This document shows positions 34,922 through 46,825 of a DNA stretch of 64,000 nucleotides, one piece after another. The stretch is from Medicago truncatula. Lineage: Eukaryota > Streptophyta > Magnoliopsida > Fabales > Fabaceae. A program made the position numbers and the translations under genes. The stretch is from NCBI RefSeq assembly GCF_003473485.1, contig NC_053045.1, forward strand, positions 43,814,494 through 43,878,493, given 5' to 3'. Below the pieces are notes generated by a model. It was not told where the DNA came from, did no database searches, and was given only the letters and a program-made list of their open reading frames with translations. Numbering within the stretch: position 1 is the stretch's first letter; every line of letters starts with the position of its first letter.

Positions 34922-35511
34922 CTTCCTCTATCTCGGATTAACTGAGTCAAAAGTTCATTTCACACGTATTAAGAAAAATGTATAAATGAATGAAAGATAA
35001 AAATAATTTTAAGTGTATTTGTTAAGTATTGGTGCATTTTCCACTATTATAAATGTAAAGTGAAATATATTACTACATCCGTCCCCAATTATAAGACCCT
35101 TTTGAAAAAATAATTTGTCCCTTTTTATAAGACTCTTTTGGTATTTCCAAGTCCATTAATTATTTCTTTACCAACATACCCTTATTTATTTTGTATTTTT
35201 TTTCTTCAACCAACAATAAATATTATATTGAAAATATAAATTAACTCTCTCTCTTAAGGATAAAATTGTAAAAACAATAGTAATTATATACAAATTTAAT
35301 ACTACAACCAACTTTCTTAATCTCCGCGATTTTGATAAAAGACTTCTATATTTAGGGACGGAGGTAGTAAATTGGAAAATGAAAGTAATATTAATTAGAG
35401 TAATAAAGGAAAAAATAATTAATATTGTATTGAAAAGTAAAATAACTCAGTTAGTTTAAAACATTTTTTTTTTTTTTTGTAAGTGGTTCAGTTATTATGG
35501 AACGGATGGAG
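34922..35511. mobile_element. Stowaway-like MITE interrupted by a second Stowaway
   Basis: Outer ends CTTCCTCTATCTCGGATTAA and TTATGGAACGGATGGAG are an inverted Stowaway pair, with TA on both sides. The interior is interrupted by the separate element at 35073-35367. Confidence 0.65.
35073..35367. mobile_element. Nested Stowaway-like MITE
   Basis: Begins CTACATCCGTCCCC and ends GGGACGGAGGTAG, with TA on both sides (35071-35072 and 35368-35369). The interior has ATAAGACCCTTTT near the left end. It is inserted inside the outer Stowaway. Confidence 0.75.
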
Positions 35512-36191
35512 TATTATTTAATTTGGTTATATTGATTAAATAATGATAGTGTTAGATAGGGCCATGAACTAAAGCAGCCAGAAAGGACACCGAAAGAGCA
35601 TGTGATTCTCTAAAATCATTAACCGTTTATGTGCCTTTAGCCTTTTACAAAAAAAATTGAGCAATTGGGCACGTGGTTTTAATGCAACAAATTAAGATAA
35701 AGTAGAGTACTTTGCAAGCAAAGGTTTCATTATTCTTTTAGAATTAACCAATAATTTAATTAATTAATCACATCACATTATACTAAACCCGCAGCCTGCT
35801 GACTGGCTTGCTGGCCTTTAAATATAGCCGGCATTAGGGACCCCCACATATTGTCGTCTACTGAACTTGAAATTGAAATGCATGATGTAGACATATTCTT
35901 TTCTATTAAATTAGTGTAGTTGCTAATTCTTTCCTTTGGCCATTTAATATCTATGACAGATATTATTGATGCCATCTTGTCTTGATATAATCCTAACAAA
36001 CAAACAAAATTTAAAAGTTTTTGTAAAAAAAAAAAAAAAAAAAAAAGTTGTAGTGATATTTGGTGGGTTAAAGTGCTTGTTTGAATCTGTAATATCTCTT
36101 TTATATGCACTTAGTATGTTAATTACTCCTAAATCTTTTGGAGAAAGAAAAAGAAACGAAGAAAATATTTTAAAAAAATAAGTTTTTTTAT
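35512..36191. other. AT-rich spacer
   Basis: Contains an A run near 36026-36046. The ORFs crossing it are low-complexity. Nothing else was recognised. Confidence 0.4.
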
Positions 36192-36474
36192 GAGTTAATT
36201 AAATTTTTAGTCCTTATAAATATTCATAGTTTTGTTTTTAGTCCCTACAAAATAAAATCATATTTTTTAGTCTTGTGACATTTTTCTTAAGCATTTTAGG
36301 GACCAAAACTGTTGATGAAAATTTTTGACAGAGACTAAAAGTGCTGATGGAAAAATTTATAGGGACTAAAAATACTGATGTAAAATTTTATAGGGACTAA
36401 AAAATGTGATTTTATTTTGTAGGGACCAAAAACAAAACTGTGAATATTTATAGGGACTAAAATTTAATTAAACC
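36192..36474. mobile_element. Mutator-like foldback MITE
   Basis: Arms match over about 65 bp: TTAATTAAATTTTTAGTCC and TAAATATTCATAGTTTTG at the left against GGGACTAAAATTTAATTAA and CAAAACTGTGAATATTTA at the right. Flanks TTTTTTTAT and TTTTTTTGA are a near 9-bp duplication. Extra internal GGGACTAAAA blocks are present. Confidence 0.7.
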
Positions 36475-36547
36475 TTTTTTTGATCATGTACAAATTTGTA
36501 CACGTTAAGAAGTTCAACGTAATAAATTTGTATTTATTTTTGGGTCT

Positions 36548-36713
36548 TACTAACAAGTGTCCTAAGGGTACTTGTTAAGGAAACTAAAAGTAGTAATTTT
36601 GCATTGAAAATTATAACTTTTTGACTTTTAAAAATTTGAATTCAACACTTTTCAACAAATTATATTTATTTATGTTTTCTTAACCAATGCCTCAAGGACA
36701 CTTTTTAACATTT
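36548..36713. mobile_element. TAACAAG-family MITE
   Basis: Left ACTAACAAGTGTCCTAAGGG and right CTCAAGGACACTTTTTAAC are imperfect inverted ends. The interior (ACTTTTTGACTTTTAAAAA) is shared with the copy at 52684-52854. Confidence 0.6.
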
Positions 36714-38194
36714 TTTTTTTTTAAGAAAAATGTAAGTTTATAAATATCAAGCGTTAAATTTGTCAAAAAAAAAAAGTATCAGAGGTTAAAATACTAGTTA
36801 ATTTTTACTATATTCAAAGTTGCCATATAAATAAATGTTGAAATAACATAACTCTAAAAAAATATAAGACAACTCTAAAAAATTACAACCATGCATTTGT
36901 TTACTGAATAATTATTGAGTAAACATCTTGACAATTGATTCGTTTTCCTTTGCTTTACGGGCCTTTGTTAAAAGGATTTGCTCTAGTTATCCAGTGTTGA
37001 CCATTGACTATCTTGTTCATAAAATTAAAATCCATGCCAATAATTGTTTTTTTTTTTTTTTAAGGAAATACCAATAATTGATTGTTGACTTTTGGTATGA
37101 TGTAAACAAAACAAAGTACGCTTGTATTTATGTTTTTATTTAGGATTTTGTTAACAATTGCCCTTAATGCATTTGTTAAGGATATAATAATAAAAATAAT
37201 TGAAACTTTTATGTATAAAAAATTACTTTTTAATGTTTCTATGTGTTGAATACATAAATTTCAATAAAAGATTTCTACTTTAAACTTCTTATCATGTTTA
37301 TAGGAGTACTAATTTGTAAATTTTTAAAGTTTAAATTGTTTTCTGTCAATATTAAAAAAGTTAAGTCTAACCATTTTAATTACGTATTTAAAAGATTAAA
37401 AATAAAACAAAGATATAAAATATTTATTTTGTAACTCGTGTGAGTCGCTTCTTTAATTTCTGAGCTAACAAGGGTACTTCTCTTTTTTTTATCAGTTGTT
37501 ACTTGTTTAATTGAGTTTTAGCTTAATCCCTTCAATTTAGTACTTTTTCTTTTTAATTTACTTCCTGGCTTCATCAAAACAAAGCAAAAAAGTTATGAGC
37601 TAACAACACAAATGCAAACAAAAAATACATGTTATTATCAAATAGAATACCTGTCATTCAAAATAAAAATAAAAATAGAGTATATCTTAATGCAAATTTT
37701 CTAGTAGTGCGGATTTTTCCATTTTGAACTAAGAAACAAAATAAAGACCGTTTTCTTTAATAAAAAAACTAAGGATAAATGGATTTATGCGTGGTGTAAG
37801 GTTAGGGGTCAATATCAAACAAAGAGAAACAAGCACTCCATGTAAATGATACTAATAAGGTTGGATATAACTTACAAAGAAAAACAGTCAAAATTGGCAA
37901 CAAACGACCAAACAATAAAACAATTCAAAACCCACAAGTTCACGACAACATATTTAATTGAGACACAAACACAAACATAAACTATATTTTATTTTTCTTT
38001 AATATTTGTCAATTTTAACATAGTTTCATCTATTTAATAATATTCAAGAAGATAAATACAAACTTTACAATCTCAAGGACAGCACTAACAAGTCTATATA
38101 AGTAATGAGTAAGTGAAAGAGTGAAATACACAATACATCTAGCTAAAGAGAAACCTTTTGAATCTTGTTGTGTGTGAAACTCTATTCCAAGAAG
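36714..38194. other. AT-rich spacer upstream of small-protein gene B
   Basis: A further fragment of the TAACAAG family starts near 37149 (TTAACAATTGCCCTTAATGC). The rest shows no gene; the promoter of gene B should lie in the last 200 bp (possible TATA CTATATAAG at 38093-38101). Confidence 0.4.
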
Positions 38195-38383
38195 ATGAAG
38201 GCAAAGATGGGAGTGGTGGTGATAACTAGAAGGGATTTGATCTACCAAAGTAAGTTATCCAACAAGAGTAATATTTCTAAGAGCCGTATGATCCCCAAGA
38301 GAGGCCAAGTGAAAGTGGGGATTGTGTTGGGATTGTTTCATAATGTCTCCTCCATCTTCTCATCAAGATGTGTTCACTTATGA
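38195..38383 (+). CDS. Small basic conserved plant protein, copy B (62 aa)
   Basis: A single-exon ORF of 62 aa from ATG 38195 (MKAKMGVVVITRRDL). The C-terminal half has the same core as copy A: IPKRGQVKVGIVLGL, then VSSIFSSR. The N-terminal halves differ. Shared protein sequence with silent and conservative changes supports coding. It lacks a signal peptide. A truncated third copy begins 57 bp after its stop, so the locus probably arose by duplication of copy A or a common ancestor. Function unknown. Confidence 0.7.
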   Translation: MKAKMGVVVITRRDLIYQSKLSNKSNISKSRMIPKRGQVKVGIVLGLFHNVSSIFSSRCVHL

Positions 38384-38440
38384 AGGAATTAATGTTAGAG
38401 TCTTATGTTGTACAAAAGCTACTTGTTAGTTTGTTAACAA

Positions 38441-38575
38441 TTGGGAGGTGCAAGGAGTAAATGGTATGATGAAAGGTGGAAGAAAAAGTTTTGTTCTGTT
38501 GATATGTATAAATATATCTCTTGTTTAGTTTGGAATGACTAATGAATTTGTTTGGTTCTTATTTACAAATCTCTC
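38441..38575 (+). pseudogene. Truncated third copy of the small-protein gene
   Basis: TTGGGAGGTGCAAGGAGTAA matches the start of copy A (ATGGGAGGTGCAAGAAGCAA), but the initiator is TTG and a base insertion follows. After about 45 bp it jumps to sequence matching the 3' UTR of copy A (TTGGAATGACTAATGAAT and TTGGTTCTTATTTACAAAT). The segment coding the conserved core is deleted. It cannot encode the protein. Confidence 0.75.
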
Positions 38576-38867
38576 TTATTCTGTTGTTTATGCTTGCACA
38601 ATTCAAGCTAGTATATTTTGTGTTTAGAACCACTTGCAATGCATTGTCCAGAAGTGAAAATGTACTACATAATCTGAAAGTTGAAGTTCATAGCCATTTC
38701 CTGCATCCTGCATCTTCACCTCCCTGTTTATAAAAATCATAAGCAAATTCATTTTAGAACAAAAATCTCAGCGCACCCAAAATTCAAGTAATTGACCCGA
38801 AATTCATTGTATGGATTTCACCCTAGGCTTTATGCCGTTTCTGAATAGGATCCAAAGAATTCACTTA

Positions 38868-39567
38868 GGGCCGTTTGTTTCATGGTTACAAATTGAATTC
38901 CCAGAAATCTAAGATGGGAATCATTTATTCCCATGTTTGGTAGACATGCACCCAAAAATAATCCAGGAATGAATTATTCCTGGTAATTTTCTTTTACACT
39001 ATACTGCATTGTTTTTATTCCCAACAAAAAGGGTGGGTTTTATTTATTTGAAAGACCATTTCTACCCTCCTAAATAACCGCAATATACTCACGTTTTTTG
39101 GTTACATATCACGTTTATACACCAATTTATGTGCCACTCATAATTTTTTCTTCTCTGCACTAATTTTGCCATGGGACAGATCATACGACTTTTAATATTT
39201 GGATGTTTAGGCGGTGCACTTTTATTGGAGCAATAAATGTCACATTGTTTTTTCTATTATTACAAGTCATATTATATTTTGATTGCATCAATAAAAGAAA
39301 ACATAGATGAATTGATGTATGAAATAAAAGTATCAAATAATTTATAATTTGAAATAATAGAGAAAATTGAAGACACATCTCTATTACCAAATATGATATA
39401 AGGGTATTTTGATAATTATATATATTTTTTAAAAATAATTTCCAGGAACTTAAATTTTCAACCAAACGTAGTTTTTGAACATTCCTTGAAATAAAGTTCA
39501 CACCTTTTATTCCTAGAAAAAGGTTAATCCTGGTAATAATTTTGGTAACCATGAAACAAACGCTCCC
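38868..39567. mobile_element. 700-bp Tourist/Harbinger-like non-autonomous element
   Basis: Left GGGCCGTTTGTTTCATGGTT and right AACCATGAAACAAACGCTCCC are inverted ends; TTA flanks both sides (38865-38867 and 39568-39570). A second inverted block (TTCCCAGAAAT and ATTTCCAGGAA) is internal. The minus-strand 123-aa ORF inside resembles nothing known. Confidence 0.8.
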
Positions 39568-40739
39568 TTAGGACCTGCTTGAATCCACACTTACCTATAA
39601 GCACGAGACTTATGCTTAAGCTATTAAAGAAGTCATTGCAAAATCGACACTTACCTATCAGCACAAGTTAAAACAATGATGGCAATGCGACAAGGGTATT
39701 CTTGCTCAATAGCATATGTATTTTGTTTTGATAGTTTCTTTTAGTCTGGAATTGCAATAGTTTTTTGGTTAGTGCTTGACAGTTAACATTTCTTATAAAG
39801 CTTTGTTAGGTTGCTCTAGCAGATATTTGAATTATGAATTCTCTCGTTTGGAAAGGGTTCTGTGTATTAACTGTATATGATGATTTTGTATATGTTAAGA
39901 GGACTAATCCGAGTCTGCTATATCTATGTCTTGATATATTTTAGTAGTACATGGTTTCAAATTGCCCGTATGTAAAGTAATTTTTTATTTCTGTTAGTGA
40001 CATTGATTACTTTGACCCTGTTTTTGTGCAAATTTAATTACAATGCGACTGCAATTGAAATCCTTGCTTTAGTATAAAACATGAGGAGACATTGGGAATC
40101 AAAGTCTTGTTTAACGTGGATCTTTGATTGCTTAGTTGTGAATCAATGTTCTTTAGTTTGGCCAAGCAGAAATCAAAGCACTGAAACATTGTGATTTGTG
40201 AACGACCCGGAGAAAAGGTCGTTTAAGTGGCCATATCTGATTTCCATTTTTGTTATATTCAATTAATTTCAAATTTTCAAAATTAGTTTCGCCTCTCATA
40301 ACAACATTTTGTGCAATCGTAAAACAAAACCTTCTCAAATTTCGTAATTAAATCTAAGTGACACTAGATTAAGCAAAATATCTAATTGTGTAGGGCGGCG
40401 CTCTATAGTTTAAAATACTCTTCATAGAGTTAATAAAGGGAACATATATGTACATTTCTGGGAAAAATGTTTTCCTATCCTATATAAATAGAACACTTTG
40501 AATCACTTGGTCTTGTTTTAACCTTTTTCTACTTTACAATGAATCAATAAAACATGAAAAACAAATTCTGGTAAAGTATCATATTTATCCAATCCAACTT
40601 TTTTATATCATCATGATATGATATAAGTTTTATAGTGAATACAGAGAAAGAAAAAAAGAATGCATAGGCTGACCACTCAACCAAAATAATGTGTCAAAAA
40701 AGTGGATTGATTTTGTGGTTAGAATGTTGCAGCCAAAAT
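39568..40739. other. Spacer downstream of the NDA gene
   Basis: About 1.2 kb without recognised genes; the right end should include the NDA 3' UTR. Confidence 0.4.
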
Positions 40740-43390
40740 TCAACCTATCCTGCTGTTGTCTCTGCCAAAGACAAAAGTAGTTCCCCAGTTTACTGCCACG
40801 TAAAACCTGTTCCTCCAGCTCAGCACACGTGTAAGATACGCAGAACGCCATATCAGCCAGCTGACAAAACCAGCAAGTGACAATCCCTTTGCATCCTATA
40901 ACACAAGATACATTTTATAGCACAAAATCAGAAGCTGTCTTTTGAGTTTGCTAATTTCTGTTTCTTTTCATTAAACTCCACAGTGTAAATTAGACATTAG
41001 AGATAGAACTAGATATAGAAACTTTCCCATTATATTTGTACCTTGGATTGTCGTAGATCAACAAGTGCCTTATAGGCACCTACTGATGCCATGCTCCCCA
41101 TATGTTTATACACAAATTGTTCTCCAAGTGTGATGCCATCTGCAGACAAAGCCTTTCCTCCATTCTGCTTCCCAATTTTGTTGAACAACTCTACAAGGAA
41201 CTTCCCTTGTCTTTCAGCAACCTATCAGTGACCAGTGCATAGGAAAGTATACTCTTCATCAGTTAATAAAACAGAGACAACATTGATGTTTTGCTTGTTT
41301 TTCCAAATAGAATGAAATAGAAGCTTTACTACTTCTGTAGTACTATGCATATGCATATATTATGTCATTAGTATTACTCATTCATTAGCCTGTCAAGTAA
41401 AGCTTATTAATACAGTACCATTTTTACATTGGATTAAAGGACAATATAGATTAATGTCGGCTTAACTTAGTTTAGGTTTTTTCTTGATCACTTTATCCAT
41501 ATGTACTGACAAAACATCATAGACAATAAGGCTAACCTGAGCTAAAGCTGGAAGGACTGGCCTTCCAGTTTGTTCAAGAAAACCAGCACAATCCCCAAGT
41601 GCAAAGACATCTTCCACAGATGGAACACGCATCCATCCATCAACGCCAATTCTGTATCATTCAACAACATTAATTAAATTAAAACCACAGAAATAAAATG
41701 AGCAAAAGATTGAAACATTTTTTATTTTAAATCTGGCTTCACATACCTTCCACCTGGAGAGCTTGGAAGATTCAGTGTTTTGACAAACTCAGAGGGTCCA
41801 ACTCCTGTGGACCAAACCAAGAGACCATAAGGAACTTCAGTTCCATCACTCAAAACTATCTTTTGGGGATGCACCTCCTTCACAACACCCCGCATAAGAC
41901 AAACTCCAGACTGATACAAAAATTGAATGTCTTAGTCTCATGTATAAACTTGACAGTTCATCATTGAAGATTGGTATATACATGATCAAAACTCAAAAGG
42001 TTTACCTTTGTCAAGTGCTTCGTAGCATACTGTCGAAGGCCAACATCAAAGGATGAAAGTATCTCATTTGCCTAATTATGAAAAGTTACACACAGTGGTT
42101 AAGTACGTGGTTAATATATTTAACAACCTCAGCACACAAAATAGACTTCAATATATAAATTAGATACCTCAATGAGTGTGACATGAATGTAATCTTTGAC
42201 ATGAGTATAGCGCTCACGAACATCTCTAGTGATGAAATCACTCAATTCACCACTAAATTCCACTCCTGTAGGACCACCTCCAATAACTACACAATGCAGC
42301 AGACGTTTCTTTTCTTCTTCTGATATGCCTGTCATAATGAAAAACTTTTTCAGCTTAGCCTTTGACAAAAAAACAATGACAACTTCATAATTATTATAAC
42401 AAATTCAGCTTAAAACTAAACTAAGTATGGATATGAAAAACCCACCTGGATTTTCAGAAAGCATCAGATTAAGGAGAAGTCTCTTCCTTATTTCTTGAGC
42501 ATGATACACTTCACGAAGAAAAAAAGCATGTTCCTTTACTCCCTTGATACCAAAAGTTAAAGGCTCAGCTCCAGCTGCAATTACAAGCTTGTCATATGCA
42601 ACTTTGAATTGGTAAGGCTCTTTAGATAATCCACCGTTGGTAACTGCCTCGCAGTAAACCTGTTGACATGAAATAAATTGACTAAGCATTTCAATAGAGA
42701 GAAAAAAAACTTTGTACAAACATAAATTTATTAGTCTTTCAATTTTTCACATTGAACATTCCATTGTAACAGTACAGTTTTTCTAAAAGAAGGGTAAGTA
42801 ATTGTACTCACTTCATGTTTGTTTGTGTCGACTCCAGTGCAGGAAGCTAAAAAGAAGTATGAGTTGGGTTCCTTTGCTAGTGCATCCTGTATTCTACCAA
42901 CAGGCTCAGCAACAGACCTGAACTCAAGAGTACCAACACATGTTGAAGCCAACAAAGGAGTGAAAACCATATGATTCCTTGGTGATATGCAGACAACATC
43001 GTAAATCCTTGTGTCTAGCCCTTTAAGAAACCGACAAGCAGCCCAACCGGTACCGAGAACAACCACTCTAGGCTTTTCACCTGGTTTTGTTGCCTCTAGT
43101 CCTGCATATCTTGTCGGATCATCTTCGAACTCTGACTCAGATTCCTCTACAACTCTTTGTGTGTTAGGGAGCTGATGGAATGCAGTTCCTGTGATTCCCC
43201 TCTTCGAAAAATTCATGTTGTTCTGTTCCTTATTTCGAGAAATATACGAAAATGGTCCATCTACATGGGAAGGTAAGGAGCCTTTGGTTGTATATGTTCT
43301 CTCATTGAACATATTCTTCTCATGTACATTACTTCCAACAGAAACACCTGATCTTCTCAGGTTGCTTCTAGCAATCCTTGCTAATGCCAT
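40740..43390 (-). CDS. NDA: Type II alternative NADH dehydrogenase, NDA type
   Basis: Eight exons on the minus strand: 43390-42812, 42659-42446, 42328-42168, 42071-42006, 41910-41747, 41651-41537, 41221-41042 and 40895-40740, giving 544 aa. The enzyme oxidises NADH and passes electrons to ubiquinone without pumping protons, on the inner mitochondrial membrane. The first ~30 residues ([15 protein letters not shown]) form a mitochondrial presequence. Two dinucleotide folds are seen: [17 protein letters not shown] (about 108-124, FAD) and [16 protein letters not shown] (about 278-293, NADH). The second ends at VTLIEA, with Glu favouring NADH over [14 protein letters not shown] is the typical FAD contact, and the C-terminal membrane-associating part is [17 protein letters not shown]. 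There is no EF-hand insertion, which separates NDA from NDB. The C terminus is SRIG. An upstream out-of-frame-free GTG/TTG extension was rejected in favour of ATG 43390. Confidence 0.95.
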
Positions 43391-43440
43391 TGTTATAGAA
43401 TCAGTTCTAGTCACAATGCTTTATACTACTTTCTAAAATT

Positions 43441-44600
43441 TCTGAAATCAAAATCAAAATTCAAAAGTGTTAGTGCTACAAAAAGAATGAGATTTTTTAA
43501 CAAGAAATAGCAAACTTTATATATACAAAAAGTGAGTTGCAAATTGGTTGCTTCAGAACATGAGCACAGACAAGAAAAGACAATTGAGGATTGAGGAAAG
43601 CAAGAAAATCAAATTGGTTGCTGACAAGTTGGCAGCCATCATTTCCAAGAATATAGGACAAGAAAAACAAAAGGTAATATAGCTTTGATCAGCAGTTATT
43701 GACAGTTACAAAGAATGAGTTCCACTAAAATTTATAAACTCTAGACAATGTAAATGACACATTGAATTTGACACAGGTTTGAAACATGTTCACTTTTTAG
43801 GGAAAAGTGACTACTAAAAAATGAGTTTGTCACAAAACCCTTAAATTTGAAATTTAGTATTTTTTTTTTTGTTAACAATGTTATTGATGCGAAATATCAA
43901 CCAACTTTGCTGAGTACTCTCTAGCGAGGAATCTGGCTGGCCACCCATCGTGGGATCTCCCCTCCCAACCACATTTTTTCATCCAAAAAGCTCAAACTTT
44001 GCTTAAAGGATCCAAGCCTAATTTTTCACTCGGACCAATGTAATAGTAGTACATTTCAAATTTAGTAATGTTAACATGTTTTATGTAAAAAAAAAAAAAA
44101 AAAACTGCGTTGTTGAATAATACTCATGGGTAAGGCTACTAAATCCCTAACTTTAGGCCTACCTACAAAAAAATACTTTTCATTAAAAAGATCTCTTAAC
44201 AAAAAAGGTCATATTAAATCTTGCTTTAAACCTCGCAAAATTATTGAGCCGGACATGTCGAGCGTGTTAAAGGCTAAAGGACGATCATAAACCAGAAAAT
44301 TGTGGTTTTCAAAATCATTTACAGAGTGAAAAAAATGGTGCAATTTATGGAAAGTCGTGATCTTAGATTCAAAATCAGGCGATTGAAATATCAAGTTTCA
44401 ATGACAACAGAGACCAAATCACAAGAATGAATAATAGTAATTATGAATGAATGACATTATTACATTTTTATGGTAAAGAAAAGAAACGTAACCTTTTGAT
44501 TTTGATTTGCAGTAGAAGGGTTTATGTTTTGGTTGCGGAAGGAGGAAGATTGATTGAAGAAGTTTTTTCACGCTGTGTTGTGTTGCCCTGATATGACAAA
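43441..44600 (-). promoter_or_regulatory. NDA leader with probable 5' UTR intron
   Basis: On the minus strand an acceptor TTTCAG (43442-43447) stands about 50 bp before the ATG. A good donor, AAG followed by GTTACG, occurs near 44492, implying a leader intron of about 1.05 kb. A GC-richer patch at 43900-43975 lies inside it and is unexplained. There is no transcript evidence. Confidence 0.4.
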
Positions 44601-45849
44601 TTCTCGGTATTTATTAGGTTTGTAATAAGGGTACCTACTATTAAAAGTCACGAGTGTTATTTATTCTATTAGTTTAAGGGTATAGTATAGTACCCTTTTG
44701 ATTTCTCATGTGCGCCGACTTGAGACCCAAGAAATAAGGGTGTTCTAGAAGGTCTGCCCCCACTAGCTATCAATGCAAAGAACAACAACATGAATTGTGT
44801 GTTTTACATGAGTATGATATAATTTCTAAATTAATTAATATTAATAGTATATTCTGTTTATTTATATTATTCTTATTCTTATTATATCACAACTAATTAT
44901 GTGGAAGCCGTCATGGGGTGTGAAGAATTGAAACAACACCGTTTGGGGGTTGCAAAGACGACGATGTCCCTGTTCAATGACTTTCTTTATTTGGAAAATG
45001 AAAATGAGAGAGACGTTGTTGGGTCCGGTCATTCCAATCAATTTTGACTAAATATGGAAACTTCCATTGTTTATTCATTCATGAAGGAAGCAAAGAATGT
45101 GGTCAAAGAAGGTGGTCATTAATAAAAAAATTCGAGCTGGTGGGGACGCGGTTCAACAACATTTGGTCTTTCAATTACGTGCGGGTCCAGTCAAATGAAA
45201 AGGAGTTTATTGCTCAATTTTTTGTTTTCATTCGTCTCTCATGTTACTCCAGAAATATTGGAAATTCTTATGAAAATTGATCTCTTGATAGTAGGACTAG
45301 GATGGTGGACAAGCATCTCAAACTTTCCAAAATATATTTATAAGAGTTTGAATGGCAATTGTTTTAATTATGTATTGCTGATACATGTATTTAAGTACAA
45401 CGATATGCCTTGGCATTAAGAGATAACTACCTAGCTTATTCTATGGTAACAACTTTATCTACAAACAGCTGTGCAATTCAAATTTGAAATAATAACGAGA
45501 TATGTATGACAGATCACTATCCTTAACATTAGGATTATTTTGTTGGTCTAACAATATTCAATAGCGAACGGTGGTTACGAATCTTTTACATTAACAAAAG
45601 AGTTAGGATGCTATTGTAGGGACATATGCAATATCAGAAACCAAAATTTTCGAAAAGTAAAAATATTCAATACATATTAAAAATGTCATAAAGGATAAAT
45701 GATTGATTAGATATTAGTTACACAATGTACATCATTCATTTCAAACAAAAAAAAAAATGGTTAAAAATCTTCAAAACGTCCTCCTCTTACATGCGACTTG
45801 ATACTGAGTCGTTGAGTTTGTTTCGTCGACAATCTACTACAAAGTAGAA
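44601..45849. other. NDA promoter side and spacer
   Basis: Should contain the NDA promoter at its left end. Otherwise AT-rich without recognised genes or bounded repeats. Confidence 0.4.
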
Positions 45850-46535
45850 TAGAGGTCGTCATCGTATGAGGTACCACTTGTCATCCCATCAAAGCATATG
45901 GTCCTACCCTCCTGACTACATATAACGTATCCACAACATCCCTTGCATGATCCTCCTCTATCAAGTCCTCCATATTTGTTGGCTTAGGTGGTTCTCCCTC
46001 AAATGGAGCACTAGTTATACCCTATAAAACCAGGAAATGTAATCCTCTATGTGTTACCATTGTGTCTATGGAAATAGACCATGTTCATCCTCATGTATAA
46101 CATGTAGCAAAAAATATTGGAAAGCTTGGTCTACATGGAAGACATTAATATCTGGTACGAAGGAAGGATGCCTCGAAGTGGTCTACATACGACCATATGA
46201 CCTCATCGCCCCGCTCTGAATGAAAAGTGACAATAAACCATCTTGTGGCCACACTTTATCCAATCGAAGTACCAATAAATTTCTTCGCACGAAAGTGTTT
46301 GACGATATTCTTCATAGAGGTTGAAGATCACGTAATTGACCTCTAGACGGTCAAAGAAGGGTTTGTCATTATCTTGTGACTTATGGACCTTGTCAGGAAC
46401 GAACCATGAAGCATGTGGCATGTCGATAGTATAGTTGGGGTGGACAACATATCGATATATACCGATGAAGTGATCCATAGCCTAGACCTAAAACAAACAC
46501 AAACAGAAACACATATTATAAACACAAATACATAT

Positions 46536-46597
<62 letters not shown>

Positions 46598-46825
46598 CCT
46601 CCAACAGAGTACAATATCTTAAGTACACTTTTCAAATCTAAAGCTTTGGTCTGATGATCCTCCAGATAGAAGAGCAACATCTTGCTCTTGGGACATTTTT
46701 GCTTGATGGTTCACCAACTTACCATGAATAGGTAAGTGAAAAGAAATAACACATCATCCAATGAGATGGTCTTTTCACTAACGGGGAGGTGAAATCTGAT
46801 GGTTTCTTTATGCCATTACTCTGTC
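45850..46825 (-). pseudogene. Plant mobile domain (MAIN-like/PMD) pseudogene
   Basis: Fragments in changing frames follow the PMD order on the minus strand. WHKETIRFHLPVSEKTISLD (near 46825-46760) is followed, after a frameshift, by HLPIHGKLVNHQ. Next comes MDHFIGIYRYVVHPNY with DRLEVNYVIFNLYEEYRQTL and FDWIKCGHKMVY (46478-46203), then EDYISWFYRV near 46045. PMD proteins normally read FHLPxGEMTITLDDVxxLLHLPIxGxL and end with a YMxWFYR-like block. An (AT)n tract splits the region. The domain is found in MAIN/MAIL proteins and in many transposon-derived genes, so this is likely a dead transposon-associated copy. Confidence 0.6.
46539..46594. repeat. (AT)n microsatellite
   Basis: An uninterrupted run of about 28 AT units inside the PMD pseudogene. 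Likely polymorphic. Confidence 0.95.

Noticed and set aside
35778..36110. 110-aa minus-strand ORF
   Set aside because: It spans an A/T homopolymer and has no domain or homolog that could be recognised.
39181..39552. 123-aa minus-strand ORF
   Set aside because: It is inside the Harbinger-type element and overlaps its inverted end; no transposase motif was seen.
43391..43414. N-terminal extension of the NDA protein (TRTDSIT)
   Set aside because: The upstream codon is GTG, not ATG. The ATG at 43390 begins a good mitochondrial presequence.
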